Assembly (NCBI GenBank): GCA_026874595.1
Contig: CM049315.1
Coordinates: forward strand, 69,137,916-69,201,915
Source: Sipunculus nudus
Taxonomy: Eukaryota; Annelida; Sipuncula; Golfingiida; Sipunculidae
Length of the DNA: 64,000 nucleotides
Direction of reading: 5' to 3'
The first letter of the stretch is position 1, and every line of letters begins with the position of its first letter. A model generated the notes under the pieces. That model saw only the letters and a program-made list of their open reading frames with translations, had not been told where the DNA came from and did no database searches. Positions 22,606-33,898 of this stretch are shown piece by piece. The translations under genes were made by a program, and so were the position numbers.

Positions 22606-23931
22606 GTTTATCCTTTGGGCACCGAGCCCATTTTGGCTTGGCGAATTTCAAGTTTGCCTGAGGCATCTTCTACGGCTTTCACTGCGTAAAAACCCCTTCA
22701 CACTCAGCCACTTTCCACCTCGTCCTCCAAAAATCTTTTAGACGCAGTTAGAACCTACGATAATGTAGTCTGAACGTAGTAGAAACTGGTAATTATGTGG
22801 TATAGTCTCCATGGACGTGGGAACCAGGGCCGACATTTGGATATGATCAGGATGTTGTGGCACTTAGGGCGTGATAAAAAAGGCTGAGTGAGGGGACAGT
22901 AAGAAGTTAGTCAAGAATGCAGTCATGAGAGTATTGACGTTGGAATGATGTCATTCAAAACTTGTAGGAACTTCACTGGCGTTGTAGAAGATGACGCATA
23001 CAGTCGATTGCAAAGCATTCTCACGGCGTTGTCACTGTCTTTGTCTCCGCATTTCAGTGATCTCTCCACGTTTTTGCTATGACGACGGTACGTCTACGCC
23101 ACGTGATAGAATATTGCTTTACGATTTATATGTTTATTCTCTTCATTCCACGTCTATGGCACTCTTGTCACACTCAGAGTATAAATACTGGATCCAATTC
23201 CTCAAGTATGGGTATTAACACACAGCATAAGAAATTCTTCTGCAAATTGCTCTGCTTCATGAAAGATCTTTACTTGATGCAATAGTACCTGTATTTATGT
23301 CGGTGAGAAGTAACAGAAAAGAAGAGAACCTCTCTCGGATTCCTTGCAGTTGCGTCATAGTTGTAGTTGTAATTGATTATCTTAAATACAAGGTTATCAG
23401 GAGGAAAAAGAGACGAGTCGATTCTGGATTCAAAACTAATATAGGCTGCACAGACGTCCTACCGTTCCGCCATTAAACAAACTTCAATGGTCCGCTTTAA
23501 TATGCAAGTCGTTACATATACCCTCTTTTGAGAATGCTGTTTTAGTATCCTGTAGTATCGAAACTTAATTTAAGGACCGCTTCCTGAGCGCATTTTATTT
23601 GGGTTATGCTCCCCGGATGTGTGATGTGGAAAACACAGTAGTTCATACAGCAGTCCTACGAGTTGTGTCTACATTATAGTTCTGACTGCAGATGGTTTTG
23701 ATTTTAGAGCAAGGTTATTTAAATAATTACACCAGGAGTCGCACTTTGGGTGACCTGAGTGGTGGTTTGTACAACTCAGACCACCTCCGCATCATCATGG
23801 ACGAGCCCGATACCATATGTTTTGTCTACAAACCTTAGTTTATTTTTATCAGATGAAAATGGAGTACGGTCGATTTCTGATTCGAACCCATGCTGGTGGC
23901 GTTCAAATCCAGTTAGGTCCGCCTTTACAGG
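22606..23931. other. Non-coding intron sequence (unit A)
   Basis: No coding frame is convincing. Near 23880 the minus strand has a B-box-like GGGTTCGAATC with a poor A-box-like match upstream, so a decayed tRNA-derived SINE is possible just where the LTR element inserted. B equivalent: 59461-60792. Confidence 0.4.
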
Positions 23932-24132
23932 TGTTATGTCATGTTCCAATGAATAAATAATCCAGATGGTGTATATGTCTGTATTTATTTTATCTGACAC
24001 AGGATACATATAAGCACTTGTAAACACGATTGTCCAGTCGGATGGCGTAGCAAAGACTGCCCCTACAGTACAGGGTCGATGACTCACTGTAAAAGATACA
24101 CATGTTGTATATCCATGAGGTCAAATTGTTAC
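23932..24132 (-). repeat. 3' LTR of the Ty3/gypsy element
   Basis: Matches the right LTR with about a dozen substitutions, a 5-bp insertion near the start and a rearranged last ~25 bases. The first ~100 bp of this LTR are kept in unit B (60793-60895). Confidence 0.85.
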
Positions 24133-24196
24133 ATCTCCCTTCTTTGAAAACTAAAATAAAAAGGGTGTCATCTCGTTATAAAATTTTCACTGAATA

Positions 24197-24249
<53 letters not shown>

Positions 24250-25179
24250 CTAGAACTAACCAAACATAGGTCCTGTTGTTTCAAAGTCACACAAATACAA
24301 AGGGTCTGTATCAAACAGGCTTAGCCAGATCCACCTCATGTTGATCTTGTAATATTTTACTAGGATTTCACTAAATGAATGCTAATTTCTAATTGACTGT
24401 AAAACAAATATACAGTCTATCAAACACTAATATGATTATGAATAGCACATATTAACAGCCACTTCCGGTTCATAAAAAAAGTAATAAAATATCAGTCTAT
24501 GCTGAGTAGTTAGGCTGATGACGAAAAACTTGCAAAACTTGAATAACTGGGTAAACCGGTTAATACGGTCTAAATGGCCGAAACAGCAAGTATAAAGGCG
24601 ATTCGTCTCAAAACAATGTCGTTCACAAGATCGAGTTCGGCTCTCGAATGGCATGGCTGGGTCTCCGTAGCTGGGATCTGTAGAGGGAATGTGGGTTGCT
24701 TCTGCCTTTGCGGCTGTGGATGCTGTAGCTCGGGATGTACGGTGGCGGCCTCTCACGGCTCTGCTTGGCTTGGTGTGGCATTGCGTCTGTTGGCTCAGAG
24801 AACGTGCTTAAGGAGCGCACAGGGCTGAGGTCTTGACAGCAGCAACCTGTAGCTGCTCGACGAGCGTAAACTTCAACAGTCAGTCAGCTGAGTAGTAAGT
24901 GAAGATTGCAGCCCTATTGGTCGGCTTATTTCAGATGATCTGATATTTCACGGAACTACTCTTCAAAAGTCATGTATGAATATAAGAACATTATTAACAT
25001 TACAAATAAAATTGGTGGCTTCACCATTCTGCCAATCTTTGTTAAATATCGTGCACTGTTAGAGGGTTTATTACTGCCTTGTGTATTCTGTACGGTGTCC
25101 TCACTTTTTGAGTCTGTCTGTATCACCAATAGTGTTTTGTTTGAAGTTTTCTCCAGTTTCTCTTATGTGTCTTCTGTTC
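24133..25179 (-). pseudogene. Decayed 3' end of pol and 3' untranslated region of the Ty3/gypsy element
   Basis: Contains an Arg/Ser/Pro-rich minus-strand frame (24436-24820) that fits the pol polyprotein tail, and an (AT)n run at 24200-24246. The plus-strand Cys-rich frame at 24574-24828 is its shadow. Absent from unit B. Confidence 0.5.
24200..24246. repeat. (AT)n microsatellite inside the Ty3/gypsy element
   Basis: About 23 AT dinucleotides, 70 bp inside the 3' LTR of the unit A element, in the part deleted from unit B. Confidence 0.95.
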
Positions 25180-26000
25180 CTTCGGTATTTTACTCCTGAT
25201 TTTTGCACTATGTATAATCTTGGTTCGGCACTGGACTGAGTAATATTTGCCGATTCCAATTTCTTGAAACTGGATCTTGTATTCTTACTGACTGTCCACT
25301 TGCCAGTTTTGGCAGTTCTCTGCTTCGTGAATTTTACTGCATATCTTGTTGCCGTCTGTGATCTTTAAGTTTTTGTGACATTTTCACATCTTTTTCTTGA
25401 GTGCTAATGAAGGGCAAGTTTGATCTTATCTTTCTGTTGAACATTAGTTCTGCTGGAGATGGCAGCCCAGAAGCAATTGGTGTAGTTCTCACACATAGCT
25501 ATGCCATTGCAGGATCTTCCTTTGTTTTTATTTTTTTAGTGTTCTTTTCATGACAGCTACATGCCTTTCACTTTTGCAATTTGCCTGAGGGAAATGTGGA
25601 CTGCTTGTTTTATGCACAGAATCAAACATTTCAACAAAGCGTTTGAAGTCATAGGATGTGTATTGCGGTCCGTTATCAGTGAATAGTTTTTTCTGGAATT
25701 CCAAATTCAGAGAAAACCGCTTTCATTGCATAGATTACAGCAGTTGTTGCTGTTGTGTTTAGTTTCCTTATCATGGGATATGAGCTGTAATAATCTATTA
25801 GAAGCAGGTAGTTTTCATTATGCCAGTGAAATAAGTCAGAACCAACTATTTTCCATGGCCTTTCTGCCTCAATGTGAATCATTGGTTGTTTCTGTTGTGC
25901 GCGTTGGTGGCGCTGACAAGTGTCACATGTTTTGACTAATCTTTCAATATCTGCATTGATATCTGCATCTCTGAAATTCCAGTATTTTCTTGATGTTTAT
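25180..26000 (-). pseudogene. Integrase of the Ty3/gypsy element
   Basis: The HHCC zinc-binding end (KTCDTCQRHQRAQQKQP, about 25890-25930) is followed by PWKIVGSDLFHW (first catalytic Asp), FTDNGPQYTSYDF (second Asp, near 25668) and PQANCKSERHVAV (Glu, near 25550). So a DDE core is visible with several stops. Downstream VRIQDP belongs to the C-terminal domain. Absent from unit B. Confidence 0.8.
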
Positions 26001-26064
26001 GGGCAGTCCTTTCTGTGAATTGGGCCACCCATTCATGACTTTTTTCATGAGTGTTCTCAAGATT

Positions 26065-26560
26065 TCATCCTCTGCTGTCATGTCCTTGATTTGGTCGGTG
26101 TTGAGTTACATTTGTTACATAATGTACAGTTATGTCCATGTCTTGCATTTCCTTTGGTTCGTCTCCCATTTTCAGTCTGGACAGTGCGTCAGCGATTGGT
26201 ATCTTTCTACCTGGAACACATTTTCCTTCACAATCATACCTCTGAACTCTCAGTAGCATTCTCATTGGTCTGGATGGTGTGCTTGTGAGGTTTCGTTGCA
26301 ATGCTTTCAAGTGGTCTGTGGTCGGATTCTATTATACATGTCGGCCATACACCTAATGATGGAATCTCTGTAGGCCAAACACTATAGCAAGCATCTCCCT
26401 ATCAATGTTGCAGTTATTTGACTCTGTGTTTGGTAGACTTTTGCTTGCATACGCAACAGGCCTTTCATCTTGTAGTAGTGCTGCCCCAACACCTTTCTTG
26501 CTAGCGTCAGTTTGTAAAGCTAGTGGCTTCTTTGGGTCGAAATATGCCAACACTTGTGTG
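26065..26560 (-). pseudogene. RNase H of the Ty3/gypsy element
   Basis: LALQTDASKKGVGAALLQ (catalytic Asp context), YASKSLPNTE and NIDREMLAIVFGLQRFHH are the standard RNase H blocks. A later frame gives IPIADALSRL, the usual boundary with integrase. This part has been lost from unit B. Confidence 0.85.
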
Positions 26561-26599
26561 GAACCAAGGGCTTATTTCAGTTTATCAAAGACTTGTCGA

Positions 26600-28158
26600 T
26601 GTTCAGGTGCCCATCAAGTCTACACCTTTCTTTGTCAGGTCTCTAAGGGGTGCTGTTAGCAGGGACAAGATTTGGACGAATCGACTGAAAAAATTCGCGT
26701 TTCCCAGAAGTGGTTGTACCTCACTGATGTTTTGGGGTGGTTTCATTCTTTTGATATAGTCAACTTTGATATGCCAATACACCTTTGTCAGATATGTAGT
26801 GCCCAAAGAATTTTATCTTGTTCTGCTTTACTGTACATTTCTCTGGGTTAAGTCTGAGTCCGACCTGTTGTGTACGCTGTAACACATATAAAGGTTTCTG
26901 GCATGGTCTTCTTCAGTATTTCAAAACACAACTATGTCATCAGCAATTCCAATAACACCATGCAGATTGTCGAATGTCTGATCGATTGTCTTTTGGAAAA
27001 TGTCCTGAGCTGAAACTAGGCCAAAGGGAGGTCTTTCGAAGCAGTACCGTCCGTATGGAGTATTGAATGTCGTCAGCAATTAAGAGTCGTCATCGCGTTT
27101 AATGTTCCTGTATTCAGATCTAGCATCTAGTATGCTGAATATCTTTGCACCTGCGAGTTTTTGGAGTACATCGTCAAGGGTCGGTGTGTAGTGGTGTTCT
27201 CGTCTGACCCAATTGTTTAGATCACGGGAATCTAAGCATATCCTGAGATCGCCATTTGGCTTTTTGACATATACCAAGGAGATTAAAGACTGGAGTATCA
27301 AGTGAGAGTCCGGCCGTGTCGAATGTTGCTGACGGGGTAAAAAAACTCGCTGCTCAAAGGCACACAGATATGCTGCTGATAAGCCCGGCGCTAATTGATA
27401 CAGCGCGAGAGACCCCCCTTCGGCGTGCCTTCGTAACATCTCGGTAATTCCCGGCTGCGGTAAACATGGGCAATAATACGAGAACAACGCCGTCAGTGAC
27501 AGAGCGGGCGATGGCTCACTGTTATCCATCAAAATGAAGTCATCCGTTCATAAACCTCAAAATATTTAGTTATCGACGGAATGCTTTAATACAAGGCTAA
27601 TTATTAATATGTGTCAGAAGTTTGGGAACTGATGTAAATTTTAATAATTCCGAAGTTATTCAGGGAAAGTAAGGTTTACTTTTACCAGTCGACCGTCATT
27701 AATCACGGCAGAAGTTGATGCAGATGCTCGCATTCATCCAAAATCGATCCAGTGATTTCTCAACACGAGACTTCTCTTGATATATTTGTAACGCATATTT
27801 CTTGACAAAACAAACCATTTTTGTATTCATAATTCTGGTCAATGTCATTCCAGTGATATGCCGCTCAGTTACTGGATATATCGCTCTCCGCTTCAGCGAG
27901 CTTCAGCGGACCACGTAAGTAACATCTAGCAGACTCGCTTTATCAAAGGCCGTGCTGCCGCTGCGCCTGACCGCTGCACAAAAGGCGCACAATAGAGTTA
28001 ATGTGCTTATCAGGTCTTAATTGCAATTAGCGCACGACTGACACTCGAGACTTCTGACAGTTGATACTCCAGTCTGTAATCTCCTTGCATATACTAAGCT
28101 TTTGACCCAGTCAGTTGGTCCATCAACCTTTCCAATTATGTCCAAGTCTGTCATTTAG
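26600..28158 (-). pseudogene. Reverse transcriptase of the Ty3/gypsy element, interrupted by a TIR element
   Basis: The upstream part ends ...DWVKSLVY at about 28095. It is interrupted by an 813-bp TIR element, then resumes as VKKPNGDLRICLDSRDLN, TLDDVLQKLAGAKIFSILDA, YGRYCFERPPFGL and the active-site segment IADDIVVF (26923-26949, equivalent to YxDD). A few stops and frameshifts are present, including one near 27080. Confidence 0.85.
27275..28087. mobile_element. TIR DNA element with 7-bp target duplication (unit A)
   Basis: Both ends begin CAAGGAGATTA(A/C)AGACTG, a ~30-bp nearly perfect terminal inverted repeat, and are flanked by CATATAC at 27268-27274 and 28088-28094. Removing the element plus one duplication restores the reverse transcriptase reading ...SLVYVKKPNG. 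It is 813 bp, GC-richer than its surroundings, with no recognisable transposase. CA-start ends with a 7-8 bp duplication hint at P-like or hAT-like elements, but I do not assign a superfamily. Confidence 0.85.
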
Positions 28159-28680
28159 TTATTTCCATAAAGTCTTTTTCGGGATCACCACTAATACCGT
28201 CAAGGTTGTTTTTGAGTTGTCTGGGCTGTCATTTTGTACCACAAATAGTTGGCCTTGTTCGTGGCATGTTCTACAGTCTCGTTCGTCTTCACAGTTCAGC
28301 TGGATTAGTCCGAGGTCTACGCATGATCTGAGGCCTAAGATTGCTGGACCTTCAGCCTCAGTTACATGAAAATCAATGGCGAGTGTCTTGTCTTGGTGTG
28401 AGCATTGAAGTTCACATCGTCCATGTTGTTTTATTTGTGTCCCGCCATAGGCGAGAAGCTTGACCTTTGGTGTTTGTACCCCAGCAGGTTGCCCGTTGCT
28501 TGTCAGTTGGTTTGGAAATAGCACTTTATACAGTCTTGCTGGCGTGATGTTTGTCTGTGCCCCAGTATCGAGTTTACATCTCACAGCATAGGTTCCTTTT
28601 TCTGTATTAATGTCGATATTTGCAAGTACCTGATCACGAGGCCCTCCTTTAAATATGGTCTGTATTGTAATACCTTGCAA
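28159..28680 (-). pseudogene. Aspartic protease of the Ty3/gypsy element
   Basis: The retropepsin motif CKLDTGAQTN gives the catalytic DTGA, followed by KLLAYGG and AILGLRSC (second signature). The frame runs into the linker before reverse transcriptase. About 120 bp of that linker are missing in unit A, while unit B keeps them at 62471-62590. Confidence 0.85.
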
Positions 28681-28899
28681 TGTCAGTGAGCTAGAGCATT
28701 ATTCATTATTCCCGATGTGCTCAACATCAATAGTGTCAAAAACAAATTCCTTAAAGTATTCATCAATCTGTTCAGTGTCGTCTTATTCATTGGCAATTTC
28801 ATGCACCCTCCTGTCAGAAGAACGTGGCCGTCTTTGTGTCTGTCCATACTGTCTAGGTCTAGATTGTGACCCCTGTCTGTCGGTTTGTTACCTCATTCT

Positions 28900-29665
28900 A
28901 TAATTGGGTTTGCTGATGTTTTTTGATAAACACATTTTGCCCCAGTGACCTAATTTACCAGTCTTCACATGGGGATCTTGCTGCTGGGCACCTAGCCCCA
29001 CGTGGATGTCCTTGTCCACGATTACAGCACTGTCCTGTCTTGTGTGGTGCTGGTTTGTCTAAAAAATGTTTTGTGGATTGACTATTGTCCCGTCTGCTTT
29101 GAATCAGATGTACCTTTTTTGTGTACTTAACATCATTCATTTGTGTTTGTGTAGCCTCATATGAGCTGACTATACCCAATGCACTGTCAAGTGTAAGCTA
29201 TTCGTCTTTAGAAATTAATTTTCTTTGTACATCGTTATTGCTGACCCCAGCTATTAGACCGCCTAAAAGTTGCTCTTCAGTGTCTGTGTAAAGGCAGTTA
29301 TCAGCTAGAATTATAGCTTTCGTTATGAAAGCATCAATTGTCTCAACAGCCTCTTGTTTTAAAGCACGTAACTGAAACCTGGCAACTCAAAAATTTGATT
29401 TTGGCTTTACATAGTCCCAAAATCATTTCCAGTGCATGTCTAGTTTCTTTTGCTGTGAATCTGTAAGTTTCCAACTATTTCTGATGTCTCGGCCTTCCTC
29501 GCCTACCCATAACATTAGATACTGTACTTTAACAAGTTCTGACTTCTCTGCAAGTGGTCCATTGATTATAAATTCAAATGTTTGTTTGAACTTTCTGAAT
29601 TCTTCTGCAAGGTTAGATGATTTCCAGTCTAATGATGGTATGGGTACACCTGAAAGCTCAGCCAT
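28900..29665 (-). pseudogene. Gag of the Ty3/gypsy element
   Basis: The N-terminal frame 29423-29665 starts MAELSGVPIPSLDW and has FRKFKQTFEF and LVKVQYLMLWVGEEGRDI, a capsid-type helical region. A later frame (28955-29179) contains a degenerate zinc knuckle (QCCNRGQGHPRGARCP) in the HPRG context typical of this lineage. A frameshift near 29400 and further interruptions separate them. Confidence 0.7.
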
Positions 29666-30419
29666 TGGGACTCAAGTAAATGTTTCAAGTACTAACAGTT
29701 ACATGCCAGATACAATTTCCTGTGATTAAAAAAGTTATATAGTCCTTTACCTCTTGTAATCCAAAATACAAAGTTCAATGAATATAGTTCACAGCAACTG
29801 AAGATAGGTAATCCAAGGAAGATTGGTCCATGAATGTATTCACAATAGCTGTATATTTCGTTGTTCCTTTATTCAAGGAAACAGGGGCTTGTCTCACATG
29901 CTGGTCTAATGTTCTTGATCCTGTGTTATTGTTGATGTGGATGGGTTAAAGTTCTTGACCTGTCACACTTGTTGTTAGTTGCTACCCCTTGTCCCTGTTT
30001 GTCAAGAGAGGGAAGCGGGGAGTTTGACCTTCAGGTCAGCTTAGCTGTGTCTGGAACAGGGTTGCAGGAGGCTGGTGTCACTGACTGGTAAGTAATTTTA
30101 GGAATGTCTACTATTGGCTGTGCTTTGTCACAGAGCATGTGGCCTGATAAAATTGACCAACCTGAAATAGTTTAGTCTTTCATTTACTTGAAAAGTTTAC
30201 AGATTGTATGTTTGGCGTACATTTGAATGTAGAAAGTATTTCGGAACATACATACAAATCTGCTGTTGTCTCTTAGTTTTGACTTCTGGTACCCAGCCAC
30301 AATGTATTAAATCCTTTGCCTTCCAGTCTTCTGAATATTCTCTTATTACTCTGTCAATAGGATCAATAATCTGTGCTGAACCACGTTTTATGGTGACTAG
30401 CAATTCTGACATCAGGTTA
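29666..30419. other. 5' leader of the Ty3/gypsy element
   Basis: Lies between gag and the right LTR. Short frames at 30197-30443 have no family match. No additional gene is supported. Confidence 0.5.
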
Positions 30420-30626
30420 TGTTATGTTCCAATGAATAAATAATCCAGATGGTGTATATGTCTGTATTTATTATATCTGACACCGGATACATATAAGCAC
30501 TTGTACACACGACTGTCCAGTCGGACGGTGTAGCATAGACTGCCCCTACAGTACTGGGTCAGTGACTCATTGTAACAGATACACATGCATGAGGTTGTGG
30601 TATAAGCATGAGGTCATATTATAACA
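30420..30626 (-). repeat. 5' LTR of the Ty3/gypsy element
   Basis: 207 bp with perfectly complementary ends TGTTAT/ATAACA. Just inside, on the element strand, TGATGTCAGAATTG may be a degenerate tRNA-Leu/Ser-type primer site; this is weak. Confidence 0.85.
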
Positions 30627-30631
30627 ACAGG

Positions 30632-31030
30632 CACTACTATACAATATGGACACAATCAAACTATAAGAAGTAAAAAAGAAGGAATTAACGGGAATATCTT
30701 AGACGCAGTGGAACTCTGGCAGGAAGGTAGAAGGGACGTAGTACTTATTTAAAATCTGCATTTTCATCCATGTCAATGCTCGTAACGTCATGACACAGTG
30801 TGACTTACATGGTCATTGTCGGAGTACTAGGAGGCCTTAAAGTTGGATATCGAGGAAACTAGGGCTTCTTCTTTAAGTAGTTTTGGATAGAAAAATTACT
30901 GATTATTTTGTTCTAACATCACTTAACCATGACATAAAAAGTTATTCTTTCATCAAAGACCCAAAAGCAACAGAAAAGTAGTTACCGTTGAAAGCCTCGT
31001 GAAGTTTATTTTCAGTATGTGTAAGTTTAC
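30632..31030. other. Intron sequence downstream of the discoidin exon
   Basis: No coding frame or repeat recognised between the LTR element's right target duplication and the exon's splice donor at 31029-31030. Confidence 0.5.
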
Positions 31031-31269
31031 CTGTATCGCCAACTGCTAAATAATGTAGATCCGGCCCAGGTTAACTTGCCACCATTCCACTCCGGTCTTG
31101 ACGATGCGCCCTAATCGTGTGCACCACGCATTACAAGACTCACAGATCCGCCCGTGTTTCGCATCCCATTGACTGGAGTAATTACTAGTCGCACGGAAAG
31201 CGGAGTCGGGGATAATGTCGGGGTCGCCGATTCCCAAAGCCGCTGGCGGTCTCCCACAAACGCCATTAC
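31031..31269 (-). pseudogene. N-terminal exon of an F5/8 type C (discoidin) domain, with in-frame TAG
   Basis: The exon starts after an acceptor (ACAG|GTAATGG) and ends at a donor (ATACAG|GTAAAC) in phase 0. It encodes NGVCGRPPAALGIG, IPDSAF.ATSNYSSQWDAKHGRI, NAWCTR and VEWWQVNLG: the first half of a discoidin fold, a secreted or cell-surface domain that binds sugars, lipids or collagen. The 3' end (QLAIQ) joins in phase with GVEHSPRKYW of the 21619-21723 exon, giving the usual '..ATQG' strand. A TAG at 31046-31048, five codons before the donor, interrupts the frame. That makes this copy a probable pseudogene, unless it is a sequence error. Confidence 0.75.
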
Positions 31270-31815
31270 CTGTAATGGCTATAAAATGGAGATGCATGGG
31301 GAGTATTAGTTATGACAAAATACAGTTATGACGTAATACAATATTGTATGAAAGGACCATATGTATATTTATATAATAAGCTCCATCATACATACAGAAT
31401 ACCTCAGCCACGTTTTAGATCCGGCGTGTGTCTCGAGTCAAATTTGTAAAATTTACAACACTGATTGAGTGTTATAAATGTAAAGCTTTGTGTCAAATTT
31501 AGAAGCAGGCCTACATCATGATGCCAAGCTCGATATAATTTAATAATTCATTTTATTTATAACTGACTCAGGTCGTAGATGGCTTCACATATTATTGCGA
31601 ATATTATTAACTGAATGCTATTGAATCAATGTTAAAAAAATTATCATGCTGAGAATCAGTTCATTTGTAGATACGGTGCTCATCTCGTATTACAACCCTG
31701 AACACTATTTGTAGATCTAGCAATGTTAGCATCAAGGGAATGATAATTGTTGATTATATCACCACCTACTAGAACGATATATACCAATTTGAATTCGAGA
31801 ACTAAGTTTAAATTA
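31270..31815. other. Intron sequence paralogous to 15.1-15.8 kb
   Basis: From 31270 to about 31815 the sequence aligns patchily with 15.08-15.79 kb, for example GAGAATCA(G/A)TT(C/T)ATTTGTAG and TTGAATTCGAGAACTAA. It is more diverged than units A and B are from each other. No gene. Confidence 0.6.
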
Positions 31816-32214
31816 GTATCTTAACTGGCGGCAGGGGAAATTTAATTACCTAGCAGGTAGTTGAGATACCAGGCTCAACTGCCGGTGTGCTCTTATGTGG
31901 GTAAACACACACACACACATACGTACATGGGTTTCATGTCAAACGGGGACAATGGTCGATAATGTAGATACTGGGAATTCGTTATTTTAGTTACACACAG
32001 TCACAAATTTTCTGGTATCCAGAATGATCTTCGGGATATGTATGATACTCTTTTTTAACCTGCAAGAAATTTTGAAAATGAATTTTTCAGTCAAATTGGA
32101 GACATGAAGACACACAGTTTAAATGTCTTTGATTGGGTATTGTGTCATTGAAGAAAGTTTTTTCTTCACAGCTTCCGCTCCAGTCTGCTGGTATGCCCTG
32201 TCACTAATGAGTAA

Positions 32215-32274
<60 letters not shown>

Positions 32275-32457
32275 GGAAGGCTTAACGTTCAATTGATTTG
32301 CGTGGTCCTTATTGGAGTATTTTTATGGTACGGCTAGTGTAGTGTTTATGGTTTGCGTTATATTTTTGGAGGAGAAAGCCTCGCTCACGTGGCTTATCCA
32401 AAGAATTGCTCAATCTGAGTGTTATGCAGATTGTCAGCCGATTACCACAGGGTATTG

Positions 32458-32518
<61 letters not shown>

Positions 32519-33898
32519 CATAAGCAGGCGGGACGGGAAAGTCTTTCCGTTGTCTTGGACAGTTTGTTGTCCGCCTTACTGAGTTGTTCACAGGAAGGAG
32601 TTTAACTGAACTATCAGTTTGTTAGCAGTTGTAAAAATAAGACCCTTAACCCTTTTTTGTGTTATTTAGTTGATGTATAGGGTTTCGGTTTTAGTTCTAG
32701 CTATAGCCAAATTACAAATTTTATACTATGGGGGCTCACTTTGGATATAAAATTTGCATACATATGAAATCCATTTAATTAATGAAAAATATAGAATAAT
32801 TCTATTTGGTATTATCTGTCCACAGAAGAAATTTTAAGCAAACAGTGAATGACCGTGGATAACGGCATAGATTTGCTACAGCCAAAATGCAATTAAATTT
32901 TTGCATAAAATTTGCAAATAATAATCTGATTATTCAAATAAGATATACAGTTTGTACCCAATTAAGATCCCAATGTTATTTCCTATTATTTGTTTTCTTT
33001 TGGTTTCATCTATGTGCATAATCAATAGAGTTTTGGCTATTTCTTTAAAATTAGGCATGTCCTAAACTTTCAGAGGTTACAATGGAAAAGGGATAAAAAT
33101 GGAACTACAAATTATTTTTTGTGAAGAGGAATAGTCCCTCATCACGAAAAACTGGATTTTGAATTGTTACACCTTCAGTTGGGGTATGACCCCCAAAAAA
33201 CCCTTTCTTCGGTACGGCTAATCGTGAATGGGCTGGTCCGTTTCTTAAGCGCTAAACGTACCAACTGGTTCTTCGAGGGGGTCAGACGTGTATGGCCGCA
33301 CACTAATACCCACACAGCTGTTTTTTTTATCGCCAAAATGGGAACCGGCCCGAATTAAGCTGAGATAGCTGGAGAGCAACCCATTTTCAACGAGAAAGCC
33401 ATAAGTAATTATAATAAATGTGTAGAAGATAAACCATCTTATTTTGTTACATTATATGGGAAGTTTTACATCTCATGATGTATTAGGGGTGATTTGTTAA
33501 GGATTCTTCAACTGTATTTGAAGTGTAACTTTGAGACTGCAGCTCAGGGCATATGGGCTGCTTGCGTGTAGGCAAACAAGCAGTGAAATTTGAGAAATCG
33601 CGAACAACTCAAGAGAGTCAAATCAAAACATAAAAAGTTTAAGGCCAATTAAAGGATAATTTAGACTTGGTTTAAATTGTGTTAATACTGTTTCTGAGCA
33701 CTCGGGCGTAACGCACCTGCGAAACGAACCTCTAGTTACCTGGGCCACGTCTTCATGCATTGCTAGCATTTAGCACTTTGCGCTTGTCAACTGCTTTTGA
33801 GTGTTGTGGAATTGTCTACGCCCATTTTTTAGTAAACATTCTACTGTTTATTATTTTTAGTCGTCACTTGTTTTTATACGCATACCACACAGCATCAC
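31816..33898. other. 5' part of the DIRS-like element, non-coding
   Basis: Contains two (AT)n arrays (32218-32270 and 32459-32516) that flank a 188-bp segment, and a stretch near 33160-33360 with no recognised product. No gene is supported before 33899. Confidence 0.5.
32218..32516. repeat. Two (AT)n microsatellites flanking a 188-bp segment
   Basis: Arrays at 32218-32270 and 32459-32516. The enclosed sequence (32271-32458) is not AT-repetitive. This resembles an insertion into an AT array or expansion at both ends of an insert. Confidence 0.85.

Larger units (their letters stand above)
1..28277. repeat. Unit A of a large direct duplication
   Basis: Base 1 onward aligns with 38533 onward, in the same order and orientation, up to about 28277. 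The left edge lies outside the window. The pairing offset is about 38.53 kb at the left, 37.0 kb after the block missing from B near 11.5-13.0 kb, 36.86 kb around 21-24 kb and 34.3 kb after the block missing near 24.0-26.6 kb. By eye the aligned parts differ by only a few per cent, with scattered substitutions and short indels. All the nested transposons described inside the unit are shared with B, so they predate the duplication. Confidence 0.95.
23932..30626 (-). mobile_element. Ty3/gypsy LTR retrotransposon with target duplication (unit A)
   Basis: Two direct repeats beginning TGTTATG lie at about 23932-24132 and 30420-30626. The right copy ends ATAACA and the left GTTACA. The element is bounded by the same 5-mer ACAGG (23927-23931 and 30627-30631), a 5-bp target duplication. 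On the minus strand the order is 5' LTR (right), gag, protease, reverse transcriptase, RNase H, integrase, tail, 3' LTR: Ty3/gypsy order, with RT and protease resembling the Mag group. All frames are broken. The LTRs differ visibly more than units A and B differ, fitting insertion before the duplication. It lies inside the intron of the discoidin gene. Confidence 0.9.

Noticed and set aside
24574-24828. Plus-strand Cys/Gly-rich frame that looks like a secreted peptide
   Set aside because: It lies inside the Ty3/gypsy element, antisense to the pol tail, and is absent from unit B.
31021-31297. Fucolectin (FTP-type) assignment for the 31.2 kb exon
   Set aside because: The spacing NAWC...WWQVNLG...LAIQ-GVEHSPRKYW fits the ordinary F5/8C domain, and the following exons carry its standard central and C-terminal strands.
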